Source of the DNA: Candidatus Sabulitectum sp.
Lineage (GTDB): Bacteria; Fermentibacterota; Fermentibacteria; Fermentibacterales; JCC-6
Reading direction: 5' to 3'
Assembly: GCA_023136985.1 (NCBI GenBank)
Contig: JAGLQD010000211.1
Coordinates: 1 to 10,356 of the forward strand
Length of the DNA: 10,356 nt
The position numbers were made by a program, and so were the translations under genes. Below are positions 1 to 5,962 of the stretch, one piece after another. How positions within the stretch are numbered: position 1 is the first letter of the stretch; each line of letters opens with the position of its first letter. The notes beneath the pieces are model-generated. The model was given only the letters and a program-made list of their open reading frames with translations, was not told the origin of the DNA and ran no database searches.

Positions 1-1
1 T

Positions 2-976
2 GGCCGGGCAGGCAGAGACGGAGAACCTTCTCTATGCTGTCTTATGTGCAACAAAGACGGCGTACCTGTACTGGAAAACTTCGCCTACGGAGACACCCCT
101 GAATACAGCAACATTCGACAAGTTCTGGAATTAATTAAATCCACTGAAGAAAACACCTTTGAGGTTCATCCATACAGATTAAGCAAGATCTCAGACATTC
201 GATTACTTACACTAAAAACTCTGCTTGTGTATCTGGAACTGGCAAAGATCATCAGCCCGCTTTATACCTTCTTTGAATCTTACACCTTTAAATTCATAAC
301 TTCTGCTGAAGATATTCTTTCAAACTTCGCTAATGAGAGGAAAGAATTTGTAAAGACCATTCTGAGCAACTGCAAAACTGCCAAAATATGGACTACAGTA
401 GATATAGAGAAAATTGTAATTGAATCCGGATCAAATCGCCAGCGGATTCTGACTGCTCTGGAATACTTCGATGAGAAGGAATGGATCAGCCTTCGTCCTA
501 AAACTTCCGTAGATGTGTTTGAGATCATTCACAAGGAATTCGAGATTGATTCAACTGCCCGGGAACTGGCCGCCCTGTTCTTGCAAAAGGAAGAAAAGGA
601 TATTTCCCGTATTCACTCAATGATAGAGTTCTTTGAGGCAGATCTGTGTCTTGCAAAGAGTCTGTCTGCCTACTTCGGAGAGAATCTTGCAGAGAACTGC
701 AACCGCTGCTCTGTCTGTTTGAACAAAGCTCCGACTCACTTACCGTTTACAGAACTTCCAACCATGAAACACTATGATTTTGAAACTCTTGTTCAGCCAC
801 TGGTTGATGCGGTGGATTCTCCACTATCAGTTAATCAGATAACCCGCTATTTCTGTGGAATACCCACACCCAGGCTTGTTCAGTACAAAGCCAGACGGAT
901 GGCCGGTTTCGGTCAGCTTGCGGCATACAACTACAAAACTGTAAAAGAATGGGTTCAATCACATAAGACCAATTAG
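2..976 (+). CDS. recQ: RecQ-family ATP-dependent DNA helicase, C-terminal part (5' end outside window)
   Basis: This is the C-terminal part of a 3'-5' DNA helicase for recombination and repair. The reading frame is open from base 2, before the first in-window ATG at base 44. Its first residues are GRAGRDG, helicase motif VI with the arginine finger region, so the ATPase motifs I-V lie upstream of the window. The sequence ENFAYGDTP follows. About 200 residues later comes the four-cysteine zinc site C216-x16-C233-x2-C236-x2-C239 (partial numbering), the same spacing as the E. coli RecQ zinc site. In E. coli RecQ that site comes less than 100 residues after motif VI. Here a long helical stretch intervenes, as in some RecQ-like proteins. 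The ~85-residue tail after the zinc site is probably a small winged-helix-like region. The last codons overlap a 19 bp sequence repeated elsewhere in the window. The RecQ-family call is firm; the exact subfamily is inferred. Confidence 0.93.
   Translation, partial: GRAGRDGEPSLCCLMCNKDGVPVLENFAYGDTPEYSNIRQVLELIKSTEENTFEVHPYRLSKISDIRLLTLKTLLVYLELAKIISPLYTFFESYTFKFITSAEDILSNFANERKEFVKTILSNCKTAKIWTTVDIEKIVIESGSNRQRILTALEYFDEKEWISLRPKTSVDVFEIIHKEFEIDSTARELAALFLQKEEKDISRIHSMIEFFEADLCLAKSLSAYFGENLAENCNRCSVCLNKAPTHLPFTELPTMKHYDFETLVQPLVDAVDSPLSVNQITRYFCGIPTPRLVQYKARRMAGFGQLAAYNYKTVKEWVQSHKTN
945..963. repeat. 19 bp match to the dispersed repeat, inside the recQ 3' end
   Basis: The 19 bases AAGAATGGGTTCAATCACA near the end of recQ recur exactly at 2783-2801 and, with one base changed (GGG to GGA), around 5937-5952. 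In recQ they encode the ending K-EWVQSH. The other two copies are intergenic and belong to a longer repeat. An exact 19-mer match in a 10 kb window is unlikely by chance. The direction of transfer (repeat into gene or gene tail into repeat) cannot be told from this window. Confidence 0.6.
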
Positions 977-1029
977 CCGACTCCATTATGTGCGGATTTG
1001 CAGCGTGCCATCATTCATTCAGAAAAGAA

Positions 1030-2013
1030 TTATGACCATGGTCCTGCGGGTGGCCAGTAAGTTAATCCCGAATCTACTGATGATACCGGCGTTAGAAAGA
1101 GCTGTATGCTTCTTACAACGCTTTGAAATGAGATTGGCACATGTTCCTGCTTTAAACGATTACAAAATGCTGCCCATTGAATTTGCTTTGAATCTATAAA
1201 GGCTTCATCAAATAGATCAAATGCAGAGATTAGTGTTGTTCCTCTATTCTGAAAAGTCAATCTTATGGCCTCTGAAAGTTGTGCTCTGTGGAAGCTGAAC
1301 TGCCGGGATAATAACCATATATCGTAAAAATCTTTCATGCGACTGTTCAGCAATCCCAATTTCACCATTATCTCGTATTTCTCAGCAATAGCACTTTAGC
1401 ACTCTGTCAAGCAATAGCTGTCGCGTCCTGCTAGCTCTCCAGAGCCCCAGCGGCGTTACTGGTTCAATTACATCGACACTTATTGTCTGACAGAATACTA
1501 GCGACTATAGCAGAAAAGATGTGGAGCCGGGAAACTGAGTAGGGTTGGAAGATATGCTTTTTCCGGTATCGGATAAACAATGTCTCCAAAACCGATATCA
1601 ATCTGCATGTGTACTCTTGCTGTACCCAGATATGTCAGGAATCGGATTCTGATTCCATTGTAATCAGCATCTTGAATTATCGATTCTGTTTGAATTGATT
1701 CGGGGTCAAATGTAAGCCCATCAGGTTCAACTTTATATGCAATAATATCCAGAATCTGAGATACTATGGTCTCTTTTTCATTACTGGTTATTCCCAGCAG
1801 ATCAATATCCATTGTTGGTCTGAATTCTGGAGAGCGCCATACCCTCAGCATCAATGCTCCTTTTAGAATGTAGCTGTGAGCATGGACTGATTTGGAGAGG
1901 CGGTATAAAAATCGCTCCATAGCGTAATATTGAAGCAGTTCGTTAAATGGGCGATGCTCCAATCTTGACTTGTTAAGAAGCTGCTGCCTGACGGAAGCGG
2001 ATACATTCCTCAC
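1030..2013 (-). pseudogene. abiEii: AbiEii-type toxin (nucleotidyltransferase), split by a small inserted element
   Basis: AbiEii proteins are nucleotidyltransferase-like toxins of the type IV AbiE system. The 5' part (1498-2013, 171 residues) starts at a GTG that overlaps the abiEi stop in GTGA. It carries the nucleotidyltransferase core: K51-G52 followed by D69 and D71 in MDIDLLG, and D139 in QIDIGF. It reads through FPAPHLFCYSR and meets TAG. The 3' part (1030-1395) resumes as SAIAEKYEIMVKLG and contains SRMKDFYDIW (motif IV of the family) and the typical ending PPAGPW. Joined, the two parts give about 293 residues, the normal family length, lacking only the conserved Glu before SAIAEK. 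The break is the element at 1397-1500. Translation restarting at the ATG at 1366-1368 would miss the conserved Lys of AEK (codon 1378-1380). The toxin is therefore probably inactive. Confidence 0.87.
1397..1500. mobile_element. ~100 bp element with terminal inverted repeats (MITE-like), TA-flanked, inside abiEii
   Basis: The first 27 bases (1397-1423) and the reverse complement of the last 27 (1474-1500) match at 21 positions, and five of the six differences are transitions. Shared blocks include TTCTGTCA/CTCTGTCA and CAATA..TGTCG. Both outer ends are TA. Taking TA as a target duplication leaves a 100 bp element (1399-1498). Removing the element plus one TA (102 bp) restores the abiEii reading frame exactly. 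The ~50 bp core has no open frame and holds a small GCTCT-CC-AGAGC hairpin. Size, terminal repeats and TA target resemble miniature elements moved by IS630/Tc1-mariner transposases. That family assignment is inference, and no transposase lies in the window. Confidence 0.72.
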
Positions 2014-2630
2014 AGGCCAGCCTCCAGATAGGGCAGCATCACTTTTTTAACACGGCAGATATCTCCATACTCCAGAAGCTTGTTGTAATCAGTTCTCAGA
2101 CGGTTTCTGTAAAGTTTGAGTGCCTCAAGCACTATATCCATACCTATTTTATTTCGAAACTTGAAGCAGTCCGCTATGGTTTTTTCAGGACTGTAGATTT
2201 TGATTGACACTCCATCAATTTGATGCTCTTCAATTCCAGCACTATAGCTGGCACTGGAAAACTTATGGACCTGGATGGGTGGGAAATCAAGTAGGGGTGC
2301 TTTAGAACCAGCAGGCAGAGAAATAAATATTCGGTGAGGAATCTGTGTTGTAATCTCATGGAATGCCAGTGCTGACACTAGACATATAACAGCCTTTGGG
2401 ATTTTTACTGCAACTGCAACCAGATCGGGGTTGGAGCTCTCACCACTCTCTGCAAGTCTGTAAACGCCCCTGGCAAGCTGCTCGAGTATACCACTGTCTC
2501 GGAGTTGGCAAATGGTTCGAGGGTGTATCCCTGCTTGAACAGCAACACCAGTGCGAATAACCCCACCGTGCTCAAGAATAATACGTATGGCCCTGTCCGA
2601 AGCCGTACAAGGTGCTCTCTTTTTTTTCAT
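2010..2630 (-). CDS. abiEi: AbiEi-type antitoxin / transcriptional autorepressor (206 aa)
   Basis: This is the antitoxin of a type IV AbiE system. It opposes AbiEii without a stable complex and, in studied systems, represses its own promoter by binding inverted repeats. Residues ~10-62 form the N-terminal winged-helix domain (AIRIILEHGGVIRTGVAVQAG then LARGVYRL). The rest is the C-terminal AbiEi domain, with SALAFHEITTQIPHRIFISLP and the characteristic YSPEKTIADCFKFRNKIG. The length is typical. The ATG at 2628-2630 is chosen because AGGGAGG lies ~9 nt upstream. The stop overlaps the toxin start by GTGA, so the pair is translationally coupled. The gene looks fully intact although the toxin is broken, so it may persist as an orphan antitoxin or DNA-binding protein. 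Confidence 0.9.
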   Translation of the reverse strand: MKKKRAPCTASDRAIRIILEHGGVIRTGVAVQAGIHPRTICQLRDSGILEQLARGVYRLAESGESSNPDLVAVAVKIPKAVICLVSALAFHEITTQIPHRIFISLPAGSKAPLLDFPPIQVHKFSSASYSAGIEEHQIDGVSIKIYSPEKTIADCFKFRNKIGMDIVLEALKLYRNRLRTDYNKLLEYGDICRVKKVMLPYLEAGL

Positions 2631-2642
2631 GGATAGATTCCT

Positions 2643-2664
2643 CCCTACTTATCACCAAGTAGGG
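2643..2664 (-). promoter_or_regulatory. Inverted repeat, probable AbiEi operator
   Basis: A perfect 8 bp inverted repeat (CCCTACTT and AAGTAGGG, 6 bp apart) lies between the proposed -10 box and the abiEi start, touching the SD. The predicted transcription start (~2661) falls inside it, so it is better placed as a protein-binding operator than as an RNA hairpin. AbiEi proteins are known to autorepress through inverted repeats at their promoters. That this site does so here is inference. Confidence 0.62.
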
Positions 2665-2667
2665 TAA

Positions 2668-2695
2668 ATATTATCCACTCTCTCTATATGTGCAA
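2668..2695 (-). promoter_or_regulatory. Probable sigma-70-type promoter of abiEi-abiEii
   Basis: On the minus strand, TTGCAC (2690-2695) is followed by a 16 bp spacer and TAATAT (2668-2673). The operator-like inverted repeat begins 3 bp downstream of the -10 box. Confidence 0.5.
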
Positions 2696-2718
2696 GTTAC
2701 AGCATACAATCCACGGTA

Positions 2719-2804
2719 CAGACAACTTTTGAAACCTCGTATACGATTCGTCTCTTCTTAACAGATCCGATCCACAGCGATGAAGAATGGGTTCAATCAC
2801 ACAA
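2719..2804. repeat. Dispersed repeat, copy B, between wtpC and abiEi
   Basis: This ~86 bp stretch aligns with 5879-5956 in the same orientation. Shared blocks are CAGACAAC, GATCCACAGCGA, AGAATGG(G/A)TTCAATC and CACACAA. The middle is less conserved and copy B is ~8 bp longer. In both copies, reading the minus strand, the repeat begins soon after the stop codon of a minus-strand gene (wtpC here, pyruvate kinase for copy C). Neither copy has an intact shared reading frame. Function is unknown. Confidence 0.65.
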
Positions 2805-2825
2805 AAACGCATCGCCTGACGAAGC
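2802..2825 (-). terminator. Weak Rho-independent terminator candidate after wtpC
   Basis: On the minus strand, GCTTCG-TCAGG-CGATGC forms a six-position stem with one T-T mismatch and a 5 nt loop. It is followed by GTTTTTG, 23 nt after the wtpC stop codon. The T-tract overlaps the start of repeat copy B. The stem is short, so this is tentative. Confidence 0.4.
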
Positions 2826-2847
2826 AACAGGTCAGCATTTAAGTTAC

Positions 2848-3882
2848 TTAAAAGATGTGAATTGCAGAAGCCTTCCATGATAACCAGACATGTGACCCCT
2901 GCCTCAAGTTAAGATCGCGCAATGAAGCGGGTGTGATAACAGCTGAGAAAACCGTTGTTCGGCATTGAACCTCTACAGCAAAACCATACCCTTCACGAGC
3001 AATCTCTGTTATGGTTCCCTCGAAATGGTTTCTCTCGCTGGTTCGACCTCTTCCTGACTCTGTGGAAACAACAATAGATTCGGGAGGAATTGCGATGTGC
3101 CCGGAGCCGGACCCTTCTCTGTCAGCCAGTGAAATCTCGAGACCATCAGAAGTTGTTGCTGTTCCTCCGGCTATTTCTACCCCGAAAACATTCTTCATTC
3201 CTACAAATGAAGCCATAAATGGGGTGGCAGGTTTAAAAAATATCTCGTCTATAGTTCCCTGCTGCTCGATAGTGCCGGATTTAACCACAGCTCCCCCGGT
3301 GCCCAGAGACAGGGCGTCGGTGAAGTCATGTGTTGCCATGACAAAAGTTGTTCCCGTTCTGGAATGAATTGCTTTCAGTTCCCTTCTGAGCCTTCCTCTG
3401 AACTGCGGGTCAAGAGAGCTCATGGGTTCATCAAGAAGCATAACGGCAGGGTTTGTTACAAGAGCTCTGGCCAGCGCTGTTCTCTGCTTCTCTCCTCCGC
3501 TCAACTTGCCTGGAAGTCTATCCATTAACTCTCCCAGGTCAAGCATTTCCACTATCTCGGGGACTTTCATACCCTCACAATTGCTCCATTTCAATCCATA
3601 GGTAATGTTTTCTCTTACCGTGAGATGAGGGAAAAGTGCACTATCCTGATAGACAATGCCTACCCCCCTTCGCCCTGATCTTACGCAGGTAACATCCCGT
3701 CCGAAAATTGTCACAGTTCCCTGCTTCAAAGGGGCAAGACCGGCAATGCTTTCAAGAATCAGTGTCTTGCCTGAACCGGTGGGCCCCATAAGCATGAAAA
3801 AACTTCCCCGAGAAATATCAAGATCTACCGGACCCAGCTGAAAAGCGGGAAAGGTGTTTGTGATACCTCTGAGCTCTATCAT
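2848..3882 (-). CDS. wtpC: Tungstate/molybdate ABC transporter ATP-binding protein (344 aa)
   Basis: This ATPase subunit would sit on the cytoplasmic face and drive oxyanion import through the WtpB permease. Walker A is GPTGSGKT (33-40), the Q-loop Q79, the signature LSGGEKQR (127-134), Walker B VMLLDEP (147-153), the D-loop SSLD (155-158) and the switch His185 in ATHD. After the ~235-residue ATPase core, the C-terminal ~65 residues form a TOBE/MOP-like domain (EGTITEIAREGYGFAVEVQ and following). Such domains bind molybdate or tungstate and can regulate uptake. The length is normal. The ATG overlaps the wtpB stop in TAATG, indicating translational coupling. Tungstate specificity is taken from the WtpA-type partner, not from this subunit, which alone could also be called ModC. 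Confidence 0.9.
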   Translation of the reverse strand: MIELRGITNTFPAFQLGPVDLDISRGSFFMLMGPTGSGKTLILESIAGLAPLKQGTVTIFGRDVTCVRSGRRGVGIVYQDSALFPHLTVRENITYGLKWSNCEGMKVPEIVEMLDLGELMDRLPGKLSGGEKQRTALARALVTNPAVMLLDEPMSSLDPQFRGRLRRELKAIHSRTGTTFVMATHDFTDALSLGTGGAVVKSGTIEQQGTIDEIFFKPATPFMASFVGMKNVFGVEIAGGTATTSDGLEISLADREGSGSGHIAIPPESIVVSTESGRGRTSERNHFEGTITEIAREGYGFAVEVQCRTTVFSAVITPASLRDLNLRQGSHVWLSWKASAIHIF

Positions 3883-4676
3883 TAACGCTCCTCGACTCTT
3901 GCTGATTGTCCTGCAGTGGCAAAGCGAAGGGCGATGAATACAAGAAGACTGACTACAACAAGAATAAACGCTACCGGCTGGCTGTACTTCAGGCCATAGG
4001 CCTCATACCTTTCATACATCAGCACCGGTGCTATCATGGGATGGTAGGCAACTACTACAACTGCTCCGAATTCGCTAAGTGCACGGGCAGCACTCATTAT
4101 CAGACCTGCTAGAATACTCCTCCATGCAAGAGGAAGGGTAATCTTCCTGAAAGTAGTAAATTTTGATGCGCCCAGGCTCATTGAAATATTTTCCAGTCTT
4201 GGTGAGACCGAAGCAAATCCTTCCCGGGCAGCATTAATAAAGAACGGTATAGCAACAAAAACCATTACTGCAATTATGCCTACTTTACTGCCCATCACCC
4301 GAATTCCCAGCTCAATCAGCACACGCCCGAACCAGTGATTTCTACCCGTCACTCCCAGAATAGCAATTCCGACAACAGGATGGGGAATTACAATGGGAAT
4401 GTCTACAATGCTGAGAAGAAGCCGTTTTCCGGGAAATTCTTTTCTTGCCAGCAAATAGGCAAATGGAGTTCCCACAACAAGGCATATCAGAGAGGTCATA
4501 CCGGCTGTGTAAAGACTTAGAAGAACAGAGTCTACAACAAGCTTATCGGCTAGAGCCTCCCTGATAGCAGAGGGTTCAGGAGCAGTCATCATACTGATCA
4601 TCGGCAGCGCAAGAAATGCCAGTACTATCATGGCGGAAAATACACTGACCCAGAAGAATGCTCCTTTGTTAAGCAT
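3882..4676 (-). CDS. wtpB: Tungstate/molybdate ABC transporter permease (264 aa)
   Basis: This is the inner-membrane channel subunit, expected to act as a homodimer with two ATPase subunits. About six hydrophobic segments are visible (roughly residues 8-28, 52-75, 88-108, 130-150, 188-208 and 234-255). The cytoplasmic EAA loop that docks on the ATPase is at 161-182 (ENISMSLGASKFTTFRKITLP, with Gly169). IPIVIPHPVVGIAILG and RALSEFGAVVVVAYHP are typical of the ModB/WtpB/CysT permease group. The start lies 5 nt after the wtpA stop, with only a weak SD inside the wtpA end, so coupled translation is likely. Nothing appears truncated. ModB versus WtpB rests on the neighbouring binding protein. Confidence 0.9.
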   Translation of the reverse strand: MLNKGAFFWVSVFSAMIVLAFLALPMISMMTAPEPSAIREALADKLVVDSVLLSLYTAGMTSLICLVVGTPFAYLLARKEFPGKRLLLSIVDIPIVIPHPVVGIAILGVTGRNHWFGRVLIELGIRVMGSKVGIIAVMVFVAIPFFINAAREGFASVSPRLENISMSLGASKFTTFRKITLPLAWRSILAGLIMSAARALSEFGAVVVVAYHPMIAPVLMYERYEAYGLKYSQPVAFILVVVSLLVFIALRFATAGQSARVEER

Positions 4677-4681
4677 TTATC

Positions 4682-5626
4682 TTATTCAGTTAATGAGGCA
4701 ATGTCAGATGGAATTTCGGAGAAAATAGTTTCAGGTGAAATTCTAACTGGAATGAAAGGAGGCTGACCCATATCATCAAGAACTGCAAGGCCGCCTTCTG
4801 CACTAAGGAGGAAAGCAACAAACGCTTCAGCAGCCTCAGCATTAGGAGCATCTCTCAGAATAGTTATTCCATAAGCAATTGGAGCACCCGTTACAGTTTT
4901 TGTTGATCCAGGTTCACTTCCAGCAATTTCGGTTGAGGCTGTTGCATAGAATTCAGCCAGGTCAGGGTCACCAAGATTAACTTCAGGAACGAGTATCACG
5001 TATTCAAGATCGTGCTGGACTGCCACGGAAAGGTATTCAAATGCATAGTCCAGGTGGCCACTTTGAAGCAGTGAGATAAGCTCAACTGATTTTGGTCTGA
5101 TGTTGGCTTCATTTCTGCCATTGATCAGCTCATCAAACAAGCCTGGCTGGTGGTAGAAATCTTCTGTAAGCTGAAGAGTAAGAAGCGTTCTGTAGCCGCA
5201 GGGATCCGCATTCGGATCTGAGTGTCCCCACTCAACGCCATCGCGACCCAGAATCTCAAACCAGTTGTCAGAAGTGATTTCGGAAGCAAATCTGCTGTCT
5301 GGAACGTAACAGAGAACCATCTGGTTGGTGGCGAAAACACAATTCCAGTCTGTGTATTCATCTATCAGCATGTTATCGATAACCCTGTAGTCAGCTGAAG
5401 CCATTACATCACACTCACGGTCAAGCTCTGTGATTTTTCTGGCGCAGGCAACGCTTCCACCGGCTTCTCTCTGAACATCAACATCGGGATACATCTCTTC
5501 GAACATCTGTTCTATAGTCTCAAAAGGAACAATCAGGCTACCGGCGTGAAACATTGTAACGACACCTTCGGGAGCAGCAAAAACGGTAACTGCAAGTCCC
5601 AGGAGTACAAATAATCCATTCTTCAT
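4682..5626 (-). CDS. wtpA: Tungstate-binding periplasmic protein of ABC importer, WtpA type (314 aa)
   Basis: This extracytoplasmic protein captures tungstate (or molybdate) and delivers it to WtpBC. Residues 1-17 form a Sec-type signal peptide (MKNGLFVLLGLAVTVFA) without a lipobox Cys, which suggests a soluble periplasmic protein and thus two membranes. The mature part shows the WtpA pattern: FHAGSLIVPF (26-35), AGGSVACARKI, DVMASADYRVI, the GHSDPNADPCGYR loop (134-146) and DYAFEYLSVAVQH (193-205). Archaeal WtpA coordinates the metal octahedrally with one Asp and one Glu. The likely equivalents here are an Asp of the SDPNADP loop and E197. The ATG is preceded by GGAGAAG at good spacing. It heads the wtpABC operon. 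Confidence 0.9.
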   Translation of the reverse strand: MKNGLFVLLGLAVTVFAAPEGVVTMFHAGSLIVPFETIEQMFEEMYPDVDVQREAGGSVACARKITELDRECDVMASADYRVIDNMLIDEYTDWNCVFATNQMVLCYVPDSRFASEITSDNWFEILGRDGVEWGHSDPNADPCGYRTLLTLQLTEDFYHQPGLFDELINGRNEANIRPKSVELISLLQSGHLDYAFEYLSVAVQHDLEYVILVPEVNLGDPDLAEFYATASTEIAGSEPGSTKTVTGAPIAYGITILRDAPNAEAAEAFVAFLLSAEGGLAVLDDMGQPPFIPVRISPETIFSEIPSDIASLTE

Positions 5627-5652
5627 TACTTCTCCAATGAATTGATACTAGT

Positions 5653-5707
5653 TTAATAGGGAATAACTATCACTTAACGGAACACCCGATAATACATCGT
5701 TATTCCC
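5653..5707 (-). promoter_or_regulatory. wtpA leader: 9 bp inverted repeat enclosing a 7-codon ORF
   Basis: A perfect 9 bp inverted repeat, GGGAATAAC (5659-5667) and GTTATTCCC (5699-5707), lies 33-81 nt upstream of the wtpA ATG. On the minus strand an SD-like GGAGGGG (5705-5711) precedes ATG at 5695-5697 by 9 nt. This ATG opens a tiny frame, MYYRVFR, stopping at 5674-5676 entirely inside the loop. A possible -10 box, TATTAA (5653-5658), lies downstream of the repeat but has only a poor -35. If it is the promoter, the repeat is an upstream DNA site. If transcription starts farther up, the repeat is an RNA hairpin that hides the SD of a leader peptide. The sequence does not decide between these. 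Confidence 0.4.
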
Positions 5708-5746
5708 CTCCGGCACAACGCCCAAAAATAACTGCAGGCATTTGTC

Positions 5747-5773
5747 ATGAAGATTACCTTCAGCTATCTTCAT
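5747..5773. repeat. 8 bp inverted repeat in the wtpA-pyk gap
   Basis: ATGAAGAT (5747-5754) and ATCTTCAT (5766-5773) are perfect reverse complements separated by 11 bp. Neither strand has a T-run next to it, so it is not an obvious terminator. It overlaps the end of the 55-codon minus-strand open stretch. It could be a regulatory site for wtpABC or chance. Confidence 0.35.
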
Positions 5774-5927
5774 AGTATTCGTTTGTCTGAGGAGGGTCTA
5801 ATTCCCCGCCAGGTATCGTCGAAAGGTATTCAGTAAGGCCGTTGAGATTTCCTGGCGTGATATTTGTTTGGATATTAGCAGACAACTCTGGAAAGCTATT
5901 GTACAGTCTCTTGTCAATTTGATCCAC
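5760..5927 (-). other. 55-codon open stretch, possible gene remnant, between pyruvate kinase and wtpA
   Basis: The 336 bp between wtpA and the pyruvate kinase stop contains no convincing gene. Its only notable frame starts at a GTG (5925-5927) without an SD, reads VDQIDKRLYNSFPELS and onward, and ends YYEDS at a TGA (5760-5762). The composition looks protein-like, but I recognise no family. Its first ~15 codons lie in repeat copy C, and the same frame is broken in copy B. It may be the decayed tail of a former gene, or not coding at all. Confidence 0.25.
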
Positions 5928-5956
5928 AGCGACTCAGAATGGATTCAATCACACAA
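5879..5956. repeat. Dispersed repeat, copy C, next to the pyruvate kinase 3' end
   Basis: This ~78 bp stretch aligns with copy B at 2719-2804 and includes the 12 bp block GATCCACAGCGA (5921-5932). Read on the minus strand, it begins 6 nt after the pyruvate kinase stop codon and runs into the intergenic gap. Its placement after the 3' end of a gene, in the same relative orientation, matches copy B. Confidence 0.65.
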
Positions 5957-5962
5957 GAAGAA

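Noticed and set aside
990..1199. 69-codon plus-strand ORF after recQ
   Set aside because: It lies opposite the C-terminal abiEii fragment, whose family motifs are unmistakable on the minus strand.
2684..2878. 64-codon minus-strand ORF running from within the wtpC end through repeat copy B
   Set aside because: Its start lies inside wtpC in another frame with no SD, it mostly translates the repeat, and copy C does not keep the frame open. It is likely a by-product.
3011..3528. Plus-strand ORFs of 66-118 codons opposite wtpC
   Set aside because: They are shadows of the well-supported ATPase gene, with low-complexity products and no SD.
5705..5962. Moco or tungsten-cofactor riboswitch upstream of wtpA
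   Set aside because: The region was read for the GC-rich multi-stem layout of that RNA family. Only simple hairpins were visible, so there is no support by eye.
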